Origin: a bacterium
GTDB taxonomy: Bacteria; Krumholzibacteriota; Krumholzibacteriia; LZORAL124-64-63
Direction: 5' to 3'
Assembly (NCBI GenBank): GCA_016719645.1
Contig: JADJYS010000031.1
Coordinates: 1-37,177 of the forward strand
Length of the DNA: 37,177 bases
A program made the position numbers and the translations under genes. Numbering within the stretch: position 1 is the stretch's first letter; every line of letters starts with the position of its first letter. This document shows positions 15,878 to 24,806 of the stretch, piece after piece. Under the pieces are notes generated by a model. It worked only from the letters and a program-made list of their open reading frames with translations. It was not told the DNA's origin and did not search any database.

Positions 15878-16853
15878 CGTGAGCGGCGCCCCGACGTTCG
15901 ACGATGTGCGCGCGGCCGCGGAGCGGCTGCGCGGCGTCGTCCACCGCACGCCGGTGGCCACCTGCCGCACGCTGGACGAGCTGGCCGGCCGCGAGCTGTT
16001 CTTCAAGTGCGAGCACCTGCAGCGCGTGGGCGCCTTCAAGTTCCGCGGCGCCTCGAACGCGGTCGCCCTCTTGCCCGACGCCGACGCCGCCCGCGGCGTC
16101 GTCACCCACAGCAGCGGCAACCACGCCCAGGCGTTGGCCCTGGCCGCGCGCCGGCGCGGCATCCCGGCCCACATCGTGATGCCGGCCGGGGCGCCCGCGG
16201 TCAAGCGGGCCGCGGTCGCCGGCTACGGCGCCGTCATCCACGAGTGCGCCCCGACCCTCGCCGCCCGCGAGGAGACCGCCGCGCGCGTCGTGGCCGAGAC
16301 CGGCGGCGCCTTCATCCACCCCTACGACGACCCGCGCGTCATCGCCGGCCAGGGCACCGCCGCGCTGGAGCTGCTCGAGCTGGTCCCCGACCTCGACGCC
16401 GTGTTCGCCCCGGTGGGCGGCGGCGGCCTGATGTCCGGCACCTGCCTGGCCGTGCGGGCGCGGCGCCCCGGGACGCTGCTCTTCGGCGCCGAGCCGCTGG
16501 GCGCCGATGACGCAGCCCGCTCGCTCGCCGCCGGCCGCCGCCTCCCGCAGACCGACCCGCGGACCGTCGCCGACGGCCTGCGCACGAGCCTCGGCGAGTT
16601 CACCTGGCCCATCCTGCGCGACCACCTCGCGGGCATCGTCACCGTCGACGACGGCGCCATCCTGCGGGCCCTGCGCCTGGCCTGGGAGCGCGCCAAGCTG
16701 CTGATCGAACCCAGCTCGGCGGTGCCGCTGGCCGCGGTGCTGTCGGAGGAGTTCCGGGCGCGGCCGGGCCTGCGGCGGGTGGGGATCATCCTGTCGGGAG
16801 GCAACGTCGAGTTCGAGGCGCTGCTGCCGCTGCTGGCGGCGGCGAAGAGCTGA
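15870..16853 (+). CDS. PLP-dependent threonine/serine dehydratase (fold type II)
   Basis: This 327-aa cytosolic enzyme is similar to threonine ammonia-lyase and serine racemase. KCEHLQRVGAFKFRGA places the PLP lysine at about K57. SSGNHAQALA (81-90) binds the substrate carboxylate, and VGGGGLMSG (182-190) binds the cofactor phosphate. SGGNVEFEALLPLL near the C-terminus matches the end of short, single-domain dehydratases, and there is no ACT domain, so the catabolic form or serine/threo-aspartate racemase-type enzymes are possible. The start is GTG 15870, overlapping the cytochrome gene by eight bases; a second in-frame GTG is at 15879. Confidence 0.85.
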   Translation: MSDVSGAPTFDDVRAAAERLRGVVHRTPVATCRTLDELAGRELFFKCEHLQRVGAFKFRGASNAVALLPDADAARGVVTHSSGNHAQALALAARRRGIPAHIVMPAGAPAVKRAAVAGYGAVIHECAPTLAAREETAARVVAETGGAFIHPYDDPRVIAGQGTAALELLELVPDLDAVFAPVGGGGLMSGTCLAVRARRPGTLLFGAEPLGADDAARSLAAGRRLPQTDPRTVADGLRTSLGEFTWPILRDHLAGIVTVDDGAILRALRLAWERAKLLIEPSSAVPLAAVLSEEFRARPGLRRVGIILSGGNVEFEALLPLLAAAKS

Positions 16854-16866
16854 GCCGGCCGGATCG

Positions 16867-16892
16867 CGGCCGCCCCGCCGGGGGAGCGGCCG
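16867..16892 (+). terminator. GC-rich stem-loop after the dehydratase gene
   Basis: CGGCCGC at 16867-16873 pairs with GCGGCCG at 16886-16892, with additional C/G pairs inside and a bulge. No U-run follows. It may be a weak terminator or an mRNA end between 16853 and 16910. Confidence 0.35.
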
Positions 16893-16909
16893 TCGCGGAA
16901 GGAAGCCAC

Positions 16910-18679
16910 GTGGCAAGTTCGTCCCCGAATCGCGCGGCCGTCCTGCGGGGCGGCCGTCCCGGCCTGGTCGCCGTCCTGGCCGTCGCCGCCGTGCTCGTGT
17001 TCGGCGCGTACCACAAGGCCTGGGTCACCGACGACGCCTACATCACGTTCCGCGCCATCGAGAACCTGTTCGACGGCCACGGGCTGACCTGGAACGTCGG
17101 GGAGCGGGTGCAGGTCTTCACGCACCCGCTGTGGATGATGGCGATGTGCGGCGTCCGCGCCCTCACGGGCGGGTTCTTCCACGGCGCCGTCGCGCTGAAC
17201 CTGGCGCTCACGCTGGCGACGGCCCTGCTGCTGGCGCTGCGGCTCGCCCGGTCGTGGTCCGCGGCCTGCGTCGGCCTGGGGCTGCTCGCCGCCTCGCGCG
17301 CGTTCACGGATTTCGCGACCTCCGGCCTGGAGAACGCGCTGCTGCACCTGCTGCTGGTGCTGCTGGTCTGGCTCGACGACGGGACCCGCTCCCGCGCGGC
17401 CGTCGCCCGCTTCTCCCTGGTCGCCGCCCTCTGCCTGATGACGCGGCCCGACGCCCTGTTCCTGATCGCGCCGGCGTGGGCGCTCGTGCTGCTGCGCGCC
17501 GGGCTGCGGCGCGCGGCGCCGGCGCTGCTGGCCGGCCTGGCGCCGCTGGTGCTCTGGGAGCTGTTCGCGCTGCTCTACTACGGGTCGTTGCTGCCGAACT
17601 CGGTGCTGGCCAAGCTGAACCACGGCCTGCCGGCCGGGGCCATGATCGCCCAGGGCGGTCATTACCTCGCCAACTCGCTGCGCGGGGACCCCGTCACGCT
17701 GGTCGGCATCGCCGCGGCCACCGCCGCCGGGCTGGCGACGCTGCGCGGCGTCCGGTTCCGGTCGCTCATGGCGGGGGAGACGGCGAGCGGTGCGCGGCCG
17801 GACGCGCCCTGGACCTGGGGCGCCGGCCTCGTCCTGATGCTGCTGTACGTCGTGGCGGTCGGCGGCGACTTCATGAGCGGCCGCTTCCTCACCGCGCCGC
17901 TGGCGGTGGCCGCCGCCGTCATCGTCGCGCGGCCGCTGCCCGCCTGGTCCGCCCGCGCGGCCGGCGCGGCGCTGCTGGCGCTGTTCCTGCTGCCGTGGAC
18001 CTCGCCGCTGCGCGACCGCGATTACGGGACGGAGTGGCACGCGGCGATCGACGCCGACGGCATCGCCGACGAGCGCTCCTACTACACCGAAATCGGCTCG
18101 CTGCGCGCCGCCCGCGACGCCGCGGCCTGGCCGGACCCGCGCTCGGCCCAGAACGCGGCCCGGTTCAAGCGGGAGTGGCCGGCGGACAACTTCGTGGACT
18201 ACCTGCTGCAGCTGAGCGTGCTGTCGCCCGAGGACCGCTGGCCGCCGGCCGCGGCGACGGACGAGGACGGCCGGCCCCTGCGCATGGTGGCGATCCGCGG
18301 CGCGGTCGGGTTCCTCGGCTACCACCTGGGCCCGAGCGTGCACGTCCTGGACTACCACGCCCTCGGCGACCCGCTGCTGGCCCGCCTGCCGGCCACGGTC
18401 CCCGACCCCATCCTGCGGGACCGCATCCCCCGGCTGGCGTCCCTGCCCTGGCGCATCGGGCACTTCTACCGGCGGCCGCCGGTCGGGTACGTGCGCACCC
18501 TGGCCTGCGGGCGCAACGTCATCGCCGACCCGGACATCGCCCGCTACTACGACGTGATCCGGCGCCTCACGCGCGACCCCGTGTTCGACCGCGAGCGTCT
18601 CGCGACGCTGTGGAAGTTCCAGTTCGGCGGCTACGAGGAGCTGCGGCGGCGGGCGGCGGCGGCGTCCGTCCGGCGCTGA
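16910..18679 (+). CDS. GT-C fold membrane glycosyltransferase-like protein
   Basis: This 589-aa protein has about ten hydrophobic helices in its first 380 residues. The N-terminal signature, WVTDDAYITFRAIENLFDGHG followed by LTWNVGERVQVFTHPLWM, is the catalytic DD loop of a family that includes arabinofuranosyltransferase-like and uncharacterised lipid-linked-sugar transferases. The ordered features are the DDAYITFR loop at about 42-49, TRPDALFLIAPAW in a middle helix, and a soluble C-terminal region after 385. The start GTG 16910 follows GGAAGG. It probably uses a polyprenyl-phosphate sugar donor at the periplasmic face; donor and acceptor cannot be predicted. Confidence 0.65.
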   Translation: MASSSPNRAAVLRGGRPGLVAVLAVAAVLVFGAYHKAWVTDDAYITFRAIENLFDGHGLTWNVGERVQVFTHPLWMMAMCGVRALTGGFFHGAVALNLALTLATALLLALRLARSWSAACVGLGLLAASRAFTDFATSGLENALLHLLLVLLVWLDDGTRSRAAVARFSLVAALCLMTRPDALFLIAPAWALVLLRAGLRRAAPALLAGLAPLVLWELFALLYYGSLLPNSVLAKLNHGLPAGAMIAQGGHYLANSLRGDPVTLVGIAAATAAGLATLRGVRFRSLMAGETASGARPDAPWTWGAGLVLMLLYVVAVGGDFMSGRFLTAPLAVAAAVIVARPLPAWSARAAGAALLALFLLPWTSPLRDRDYGTEWHAAIDADGIADERSYYTEIGSLRAARDAAAWPDPRSAQNAARFKREWPADNFVDYLLQLSVLSPEDRWPPAAATDEDGRPLRMVAIRGAVGFLGYHLGPSVHVLDYHALGDPLLARLPATVPDPILRDRIPRLASLPWRIGHFYRRPPVGYVRTLACGRNVIADPDIARYYDVIRRLTRDPVFDRERLATLWKFQFGGYEELRRRAAAASVRR

Positions 18680-18950
18680 TTCGGCGGCGCGCCGCAGCTG
18701 GTATCGGCAGGTCGATCGGAGGGATTCCAGGCACGGCCGGGGATCCCGAGGTATCGCTGCCAGGACGGCGTACGTGCCCCCGTCCCGCCAGAAGCTCCTC
18801 CACTTAAGTAGATCCAGGCCGGCGTTCAACATCCAGCTCCGATGGTACGAACCTTTCTGGGTGATTCGGTTCCGTGTGACTGCGGACGGCCATGGCTTCT
18901 TGCCTCTTGGACCCTCCAGGAACCGGAATGAACCATCTGGAGGTAGCATC
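18680..18950. other. Intergenic region before the YhcG remnant
   Basis: This 271-base gap is less GC-biased than its neighbours, especially after 18800. I see no gene or clear promoter. GGAGG at 18939-18943 serves the GTG at 18951. The composition shift suggests that the following nuclease remnant arrived with its own flanking DNA. Confidence 0.4.
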
Positions 18951-19910
18951 GTGGGTGACGACGACCGGCAACTGCCGTCGACAGATGAATCTGCGGGTGT
19001 CGCCACAGATGTCCTGTTCGGACGGATTGTCGAGATCATCGACGGAGCGCGCGGACGTGTAGCGCGGGCGGCCAATACGGCGATGGTTCAGGCATACTGG
19101 GCGATCGGTCAGGAGATCGTGGAGATCGATCAGGCGGGTGAACATCGGGCTGGCTACGGCTGCAATGTCCTCCACGAACTGTCGATACGGCTGACCACGC
19201 GTTTCGGGGCCGGCTTCACCGAGTCCGCTCTGCGCCGAATGGTACCCGCGCAACCTCGTACCTGGGTGAGCCGTGCGGATCCCAGATTATCAAGATCGAT
19301 AGCAATCTGAGATCGTGCCGCAGGGCCGCGGCGCGAGAACCGTTCCCGGGCAATTGCCCGCTCATTGTCCGGACTCACCAGGATCCTCTTCTCGATCACC
19401 CATCCGGCTGCTCGCGCTTTCTGTGAGAGGATGCGCTCGCGAGAAGGCTGGTCCGCCGCGAACTCGAGCGCCAGCATCGCCTGGACTCCTGTTCGAACGG
19501 CCTGGCCGCCATCCTCGACAATGCCGAGGTCCCCCCTGGAAGCCGCAAGGAAATCGCCGTTCCGCAGGACGTCATCAAGGATCCGGTCGTCCTGGAGTTC
19601 CTCGGCCTGGCCGAACGCCCGCGCTGGCGCGAGCGCGACCTCGAGCAGGCGATCATCGACCACCTGCAGGAGTTCCTGCTCGAACTCGGCAGGGGATTCT
19701 GCTTCGTCGCGCGCCAGAAGCGCATCACGCTGGACGGCGACCACTTCTTCGTCGACCTCGTGCTGTACAACCGGCTGCTGCGGTGTTTCGTGCTGATCGA
19801 CCTGAGGCTCGGGGCAAGCTGACCCACCGCGACCTGGCCAACTGCCCTCGGTCGAAGAGCTGGAAGCCGAGCTGTTAAGTACTCTCGATCATGGTGTCGA
19901 GGAAGAATAG
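18951..19910 (+). pseudogene. Decayed YhcG/DUF1016 PDDEXK-family nuclease
   Basis: The N-terminal DUF1016 helical domain is recognisable: VEIIDGARGRVARAANTAMV, QAYWAIGQEIVEIDQAGEHRAGYG, LHELSIRLTTRFGAGFTESALRRM. It breaks near 19245. Parts of the middle return in other frames, as in THPAARAFCERMRSREGWSA then RELERQHRLDS. The C-terminal nuclease core EVPPGSRKEI, VLEFLGLAERPRWRERDLEQA, FLLELGRGFCFVARQKRI and DGDHFFVDLVLYNRLLRCFVLIDL is present. THRDLA then jumps straight to LPSVEELEAELL with about 60 residues missing, ending at TAG 19908-19910. Loss of whole segments, not only single bases, marks real decay. Start GTG 18951 follows GGAGG. Such nucleases associate with restriction or defence loci; none is nearby. 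Confidence 0.75.
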
Positions 19911-19932
19911 ACGACTCCGCGCATGATGCCCG

Positions 19933-20574
19933 CTACTCCGGCTTGAACAACCCCGCCGCATCCGACCCCAGCAGCCCCGCCCGGTACGACCGCTCGTCCA
20001 CCGGCGTCAGCCGCCCGTGCATCGCCGGCGTGATCAGCTCGATCCGCCGCACCTGCTCGGTGCGCTCGGCGATCCGCTCGAGGTGCTCGTCGCTGACGGT
20101 CCAGCGCAGCCGGTCGAAGGGCGCGAGGCTCAGCGGCCCGGTGTAGCCGACCAGGGTGCGCTCGCGGGCCAGGTTGTAGTAGGGCTCGAAGTAGGACATC
20201 GCCAGCTCGCGCACGCTCGCGTAAACCGGCTCGCGGTAGCGCAGCCCGCTGAAGTTGGACTGGGCGACCGCGCCCCAGCGCCCGTCGGCCTTGAACAGCG
20301 CCAGCAGGTGCTCGTCGTCGCGGCCGTCGGACAGCAGGTCCAGGAGGCGCGGCGGGTGGCCAAGGCGACGCAGGGCCGCGGCGGCGAACAGGGCGCCGTC
20401 GAAGCAGTGGGCGCGGCGCTCGCGCAGCACGCGCAGGGGGCAGCGGTAGAAGGGGTCGGAGCTGTAGGCGCAGCCGTCCAGGAAGTCCTGGACCGCGCGG
20501 GGGGTGGACAGCCCGTCCAGGGCGGCGCGCTCGCCGGCGGTGAGGGCGGACTCGAACTCGTCGGGGCGCGGCAT
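19933..20574 (-). CDS. Transglutaminase-like protein
   Basis: This 213-aa protein has RAHCFDGALFAAAALRRLGHPP (a Cys at the start of a helix), then LLDLLSDGRDDEHLLALFKADGRWGAVAQSNF, giving a Cys...Asp/His order like transglutaminase-like cysteine hydrolases. The following segment, GLRYREPVYASVRELAMSYFEPYYN, is aromatic-rich. There is no signal peptide, so it should be cytosolic. It begins 77 bases after the RND stop, behind a stem-loop, so it is probably expressed separately. The assignment rests on motif order only; whether it is a protease, a cross-linker or inactive cannot be told. Confidence 0.5.
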   Translation of the reverse strand: MPRPDEFESALTAGERAALDGLSTPRAVQDFLDGCAYSSDPFYRCPLRVLRERRAHCFDGALFAAAALRRLGHPPRLLDLLSDGRDDEHLLALFKADGRWGAVAQSNFSGLRYREPVYASVRELAMSYFEPYYNLARERTLVGYTGPLSLAPFDRLRWTVSDEHLERIAERTEQVRRIELITPAMHGRLTPVDERSYRAGLLGSDAAGLFKPE

Positions 20575-20600
20575 CGGCGATCCTCCGTGGCGGTGGTTCC

Positions 20601-20644
20601 GGGCGGGGGGACGATCGCCATGGTAGGCGGAGTCCCCCCGTCCC
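20601..20644 (-). terminator. Stem-loop after the RND efflux operon
   Basis: GGGCGGGGGGAC at 20601-20612 pairs with GTCCCCCCGTCCC at 20632-20644, leaving one bulged base and a 19-base loop, seven bases downstream of the RND stop. No U-run follows, so it may be a Rho-dependent or mRNA-end structure. Confidence 0.5.
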
Positions 20645-20650
20645 GCGAGT

Positions 20651-23600
20651 CTACCGCAGCGGCACCACCTTCAGCGACGACGCGGACCGCTCCCGGGCGC
20701 GCTCCCGCCGCCCGGCGAGAGTCAGCCGGTCGAAGAGCACGTAGACCACCGGGATCAGGTACAGGGTGAAGATCGTCGAGACCAGCACGCCGCCGATCTG
20801 CACCACGGCCATCGGGGTGCGGAACTCCGCGCCGGCGCCGCCCATCGCCTGCGGCAGCATGCCGATGACGATGGCCAGGTTGGCCATGATGATCGGGCGC
20901 AGCTTGGTCGGGCAGGCGTCCAGCAGCGCCGCCTCGATGCCGAGCCCCCGCGCCCGCAGCTGCGCCGTGTGGTCGAGCATCAGGATCGCGTTGTTGACCA
21001 CGATGCCCACCATCATCACCAGCGCCATCAGCGACATGATGTTGATCGTCTCGCCGGTGAAGAACAGCGCCAGGGCCATGCCGATCAGGCCCAGCGGCAG
21101 CGTCGCCATCACCGTGACCGGGTGGACGAAGCTCTCGAGCATGGCGGCCATGACGATGTAGATCAGCACCACGGCCATGACCAGGGCGCCCAGGATGGAC
21201 GCGAAGGCCTCGTCCTGGATCTCGGCGGTGCCGCCGTAGCGCACGACCGCGCCCGCCGGGAGATCCAGGCCGGCGAGGCCGGCGTCGATCAGGGCGCGCT
21301 TCTGCGAGAGCGTGCCTTCGGCGATGTTGGCGGTGATCTCCTGCTTGCGCTGCTTGTCGGCGTGCAGGATGGTCGCTTCGCCCGTGCCCTCCCGCAGCTC
21401 GGCCACGTCCGCGAGCGGCAGCACGGCGCCTGAGGGGGCGGCGACGGGCAGGTCGCCCAGGTAATCCCGGTCGGCGCGGCGGGCCGGGTCGAAGGCCACG
21501 ACGATGTCGTACTCCTCTCCGTCCTGGCGGAACACCCCCGCCTGCGATCCCTCGTACGCCGCGCGCAGCACGCCGCCCACGGTCGCCGCGGTCAGGCCCT
21601 GCTGCGCGAGCTGCAACCGCCGCGGCACCACGTTCAGCTCCGGCTTGCCCGGCTGGTCGCTGGTCTGCACCTCGACCAGGCCCGGCACGCCCCGCACGAC
21701 GCCGAACACCTGCGCGGCCGCGGCCGCGAGCTGGGCCGGGTCGTCGGCGAGGACCTCGATCAGGATATCCGCGTCCTGCGTCGCCCGCGATTCGCCGACG
21801 GGGGACACCGCGATGCGGGCGTCGGGCACGCCCGCCAGCTCGGGCCGCAGGAGGTTCATGAACTCGGTGACGTCGAGGTCGCGCTCGGCGGCCGGCTCCA
21901 GGATGACCAGCACCGTCGCGTCCTCCACGCCGCGGTCCTCGCCGCCCGTCTTCACCTGCACGCCGACGACCTCGGGGTGGGCGCCCGCGATGCGGGCCAC
22001 CCGCTGCGCCAGCTCGTGCGTCCGCTCGAGGCTCGTGCCCTCGGGCAGCTCGAGCGTCACCTGGCACAAGCCCTGGTCCGTGGTGGGCATGAACTCGCCG
22101 CCCACGAAGCGCAGGAGCGCCAGGCTGAAGACCAGGGCCGCGGCGGTCGCCGCCAGCGGCACCCACTTGCGGCGCAGGCACCAGGCGAGGGAGGCGCCGT
22201 AGGCGACGGCGAGCCGAGCGTAGGCGTCGTCCCAGGCGCGCGCGAGCCGGGCGCCGGCGCCGCGGCCGTGGCCCACGCCGCGGCCGGGCCGCACCAGCCG
22301 CGCCGCCATCATCGGCACCAGGGTGAAGCTGATGACGAGCGAGAACAGGGTCGCGTAGACGACCGTCAGGCCGAACTGCAGGAACACGCGCCCCATGATG
22401 CCGCTCATGAAGGCCACCGGCGTGAACACCACCACGTTGGTCAGCGTCGAGGCCAGCACGGCGATCGTCACCTCGGCGGTGCCGCGCTCGGCGGCCTCGA
22501 ACGGCTCGACCCCTTCCTGGGCCAGCCGGCCGATGTTCTCCAGCACGACGATCGAGTTGGTGACCAGCGTGCCGACCGAGATGCCCAGCGCCATCAGCGA
22601 CATCACGTTGAGCGTGAAGCCCGAGGCCTGCATCAGCATGAAGGAGGCCACGACCGAGATCGGCATCGCCAGCGCGGCGATCAGCGTCTGCCGCCAGTCG
22701 TGCAGGAAGACGAAGAGCAGCAGGCCCGCGAGCAGGATGCCCAGGCCGAGGTTGCTCAGCACGTCCTTCACCGAGTCGCGCACGAACTGCGCATTCTCCG
22801 AGACCTGCTCGATGCGGTAGTCGGCCGGCAGCTCGGCGCGCAGCTCCGCCACGGCCTCGTTCACGCCGTCGACGACCTTCACCGTGTTGCCGTCGGTGCG
22901 CTTCTGCACGCCGATGCCGATCACCGGCACGCCCCGCCAGTCCGTCGCCTCGCGCAGCTCCGCCGTGGCGTCGCGGACCGCGGCCACTTCGGAGAGCGGC
23001 ACGGTCTGGCCGTTGGCGAGCGGCAGCCGGAACTCGGCCAGCTCGGCCGGGTCGCGCACCTCGCCCCGCAGGCGCACGTTGATCTCGCCGTCGCCCTGCG
23101 TGATGTGGCCGGCGGGCACGTTCAGGTTGGCCGCGGCCAGCAGCCGCACGACGTCCAGCAGCGTGAGCCCGTAGGCCCGCAGGCGCTCGGGGTCGACGTC
23201 CACGCGCACCTCGCGTTCGCGGGCGCCGGTGACCACGACCTCGGCCACGCCGTCGACCCGGCTGAGCCGTTCCTTGATGACCTGGTCGACGGTGCGGTAG
23301 ACCTCCTCGAGCGGGCGGTCCGCGGCCACCGCGAAGTTGATGACCGGCGCGCCGCCGATCTCGTACTTGGCGATGACCGGGTCCTCGGCGTCCTCGGGCA
23401 GCTCCGAGCGGATCCGGTCGATCCGGTCCTTGACGTCGATGGCGTCCTGGTCCTGGCTGGTCTCCAGGGCGAACTGGATGACCACCTGCGAGACGCTCTC
23501 GCGCGACGTGGACTCCAGCTCCTCGATGTTCGCCAGGGTCCCGACCTGGTCCTCGATGCGCTTGGTGACCTGCGTCTCGATCTCGCCCGGCGCCGCGCCG

Positions 23601-23755
23601 GGGTAGACCGTGGTGACGACGATCACCGGGAAGTCGATCCGCGGCATCAGTTCGAGGTTGAGGGAGCGGTAGCCGGTGAAGCCCAGGTAGAGCATGGTCA
23701 CCACGAGCATGGTCGTCAGCACGGGGCGGCGGACGAAGACGCGCAGGAGGTTCAT
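20651..23755 (-). CDS. RND efflux permease (AcrB/HAE1-like) with altered proton-relay residues
   Basis: This 1034-aa inner-membrane pump is full length. Markers are the N-terminal VRRPVLTTMLVVTMLYLGFT, the LMPRIDFPVIVVTTVYPGAAPGEIE porter start, and twelve helices in two halves. The C-terminal half has MATLPLGLIGMALALFFTGETINIMSLMALVMMVGIVVNNAILML. In helix 4 the usual Asp-Asp pair reads T399-N400 (GTLVTNSIVVLEN), and in helix 10 the Lys position reads Asn (VVNNAIL). These residues carry protons in AcrB, so coupling must differ. It is the last gene of the TetR-TolC-MFP-RND operon, one base after the MFP stop. Substrates are unknown. Confidence 0.9.
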   Translation of the reverse strand: MNLLRVFVRRPVLTTMLVVTMLYLGFTGYRSLNLELMPRIDFPVIVVTTVYPGAAPGEIETQVTKRIEDQVGTLANIEELESTSRESVSQVVIQFALETSQDQDAIDVKDRIDRIRSELPEDAEDPVIAKYEIGGAPVINFAVAADRPLEEVYRTVDQVIKERLSRVDGVAEVVVTGAREREVRVDVDPERLRAYGLTLLDVVRLLAAANLNVPAGHITQGDGEINVRLRGEVRDPAELAEFRLPLANGQTVPLSEVAAVRDATAELREATDWRGVPVIGIGVQKRTDGNTVKVVDGVNEAVAELRAELPADYRIEQVSENAQFVRDSVKDVLSNLGLGILLAGLLLFVFLHDWRQTLIAALAMPISVVASFMLMQASGFTLNVMSLMALGISVGTLVTNSIVVLENIGRLAQEGVEPFEAAERGTAEVTIAVLASTLTNVVVFTPVAFMSGIMGRVFLQFGLTVVYATLFSLVISFTLVPMMAARLVRPGRGVGHGRGAGARLARAWDDAYARLAVAYGASLAWCLRRKWVPLAATAAALVFSLALLRFVGGEFMPTTDQGLCQVTLELPEGTSLERTHELAQRVARIAGAHPEVVGVQVKTGGEDRGVEDATVLVILEPAAERDLDVTEFMNLLRPELAGVPDARIAVSPVGESRATQDADILIEVLADDPAQLAAAAAQVFGVVRGVPGLVEVQTSDQPGKPELNVVPRRLQLAQQGLTAATVGGVLRAAYEGSQAGVFRQDGEEYDIVVAFDPARRADRDYLGDLPVAAPSGAVLPLADVAELREGTGEATILHADKQRKQEITANIAEGTLSQKRALIDAGLAGLDLPAGAVVRYGGTAEIQDEAFASILGALVMAVVLIYIVMAAMLESFVHPVTVMATLPLGLIGMALALFFTGETINIMSLMALVMMVGIVVNNAILMLDHTAQLRARGLGIEAALLDACPTKLRPIIMANLAIVIGMLPQAMGGAGAEFRTPMAVVQIGGVLVSTIFTLYLIPVVYVLFDRLTLAGRRERARERSASSLKVVPLR

Positions 23756-23756
23756 G

Positions 23757-24806
23757 TCAGTCCTCCACCGTCTTGACCCGGTCGCCGTCGGCGAGGCGGC
23801 TCTGGCCGTGGAGCACCACGCGCTCGCCGGCCGCGATCCCCGCGGCGATCTCCACGGCGCCGTCCGCGCTCGCGCCCGCCGTCACCGGCCGCTTGCGGGC
23901 CACGCCGTCGTCGCCCACGACGAAGAGGGCCGGCCCGTCCACCAGCGCCGCCGCCGGCACCCGCACGACGCCTTCGCGCACGCCGGTGCGGACGCGGACC
24001 GACACCAGCAGACCCGGGACTAGCCGCCCGTCGGGATTGGGGAAGAGGGCCTCGCCGGCCAGCAGGTGGGTCTTGGGGTCGGCGCGCAGGTCGAGCCGGG
24101 AGACCTCGCCCGCGAGGTCGGTCCCGTCGGGACCCGTCCACACGGCCGGCTGTCCGGGCGCCAGCGCCAGCGCCTGCCGGCTGCCGGCGGTGAAGCAGAC
24201 CTTCACGTCGTCGGTGCGCGCGATCCAGACCAGGGGCTTGCCCGCCTCGGCGGTGTCGCCCGGGTTGACCACGATGCCCGCCACGACGCCGCCCTGCGCC
24301 GCGACCAGCGAGGTGCTGCCCTCGACGTCCTGCAGGTCGGCCGCCGCGACCTTCAGCCGGGTCTCGGCCTGGTCCAGCGCCTGGTCGCTGATCGCGCCCT
24401 GGGCGTGCAGGGCGCGCAGGCGCTGCACGTCCTTGAGCGTGTTGTCGTAGGTGGCCTGCGCGCGCGCGTAGCTGTGGACCATCGGCGTCGGCGCCTCGCG
24501 CGCCAGCCGCACGATCACGTCGCCGGCCTTCACGCGGTCCCCCTCGCGCACCGGGATGGCGACGATGCGCAGCGCGTTGGTCGAGGTCACCGCGTACTGC
24601 ACGACCCCTTCGACCGTGCCCGCGAGCGCGACCCAGCATTCGATGTCGCCGCGCGCGGCGGTCACGACCTCCACCGGCTTGCCGGCGGCGGCCTGCACCG
24701 ACTCGAGGCTGGCCGGCGCCCGGGTGCGGCCCAGGGCCTGGAACCGGGCGGCGAAGGCCGCCGCGACCGCCACCAGGGCGACGATCAGGATGATGCGCTT
24801 CTTCAT
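23757..24806 (-). CDS. Periplasmic adaptor (MFP/HlyD family) of the RND pump
   Basis: This 349-aa protein has a single N-terminal helix (IILIVALVAVAAAFAARF). The barrel-sandwich domain starts PVEVVTAARGDIECWVALAGTVEG and ends with VAAQGGVVAGIVVNPGDTAEAGKPLVWIA. Between them is the alpha-hairpin SYARAQATYDNTLKDVQRLR and GAISDQALDQAETRLKVAAADL. The C-terminal part, VRVPAAALVDGPALFVVGDDGVARKRPVTAG, is the usual beta-barrel and membrane-proximal domain. It links the RND pump to the TolC-like channel. The start ATG 24806 overlaps the TolC stop as ATGA, so the longer frame that runs upstream is rejected. Confidence 0.9.
   Translation of the reverse strand: MKKRIILIVALVAVAAAFAARFQALGRTRAPASLESVQAAAGKPVEVVTAARGDIECWVALAGTVEGVVQYAVTSTNALRIVAIPVREGDRVKAGDVIVRLAREAPTPMVHSYARAQATYDNTLKDVQRLRALHAQGAISDQALDQAETRLKVAAADLQDVEGSTSLVAAQGGVVAGIVVNPGDTAEAGKPLVWIARTDDVKVCFTAGSRQALALAPGQPAVWTGPDGTDLAGEVSRLDLRADPKTHLLAGEALFPNPDGRLVPGLLVSVRVRTGVREGVVRVPAAALVDGPALFVVGDDGVARKRPVTAGASADGAVEIAAGIAAGERVVLHGQSRLADGDRVKTVED

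Noticed and set aside
14324..16204. Minus-strand open frame opposite the hexaheme cytochrome
   Set aside because: Ala/Val/Gly/His-rich antisense frame without motifs; the plus strand has six heme motifs.
16322..19075. Very long minus-strand open frame of about 917 codons opposite the dehydratase and glycosyltransferase genes
   Set aside because: It is Arg/Gln/His/Pro-rich with no recognisable domain and lies antisense to clear plus-strand genes, as GC-rich codon bias often produces.
19154..19744. Minus-strand open frame inside the YhcG remnant
   Set aside because: The plus strand carries DUF1016 and nuclease segments on both sides; the minus frame shows no domain.
21977..23776. Plus-strand open frame of about 600 codons opposite the RND pump
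   Set aside because: Low-complexity His/Asp/Arg composition and complete overlap with a full-length, motif-bearing RND gene.
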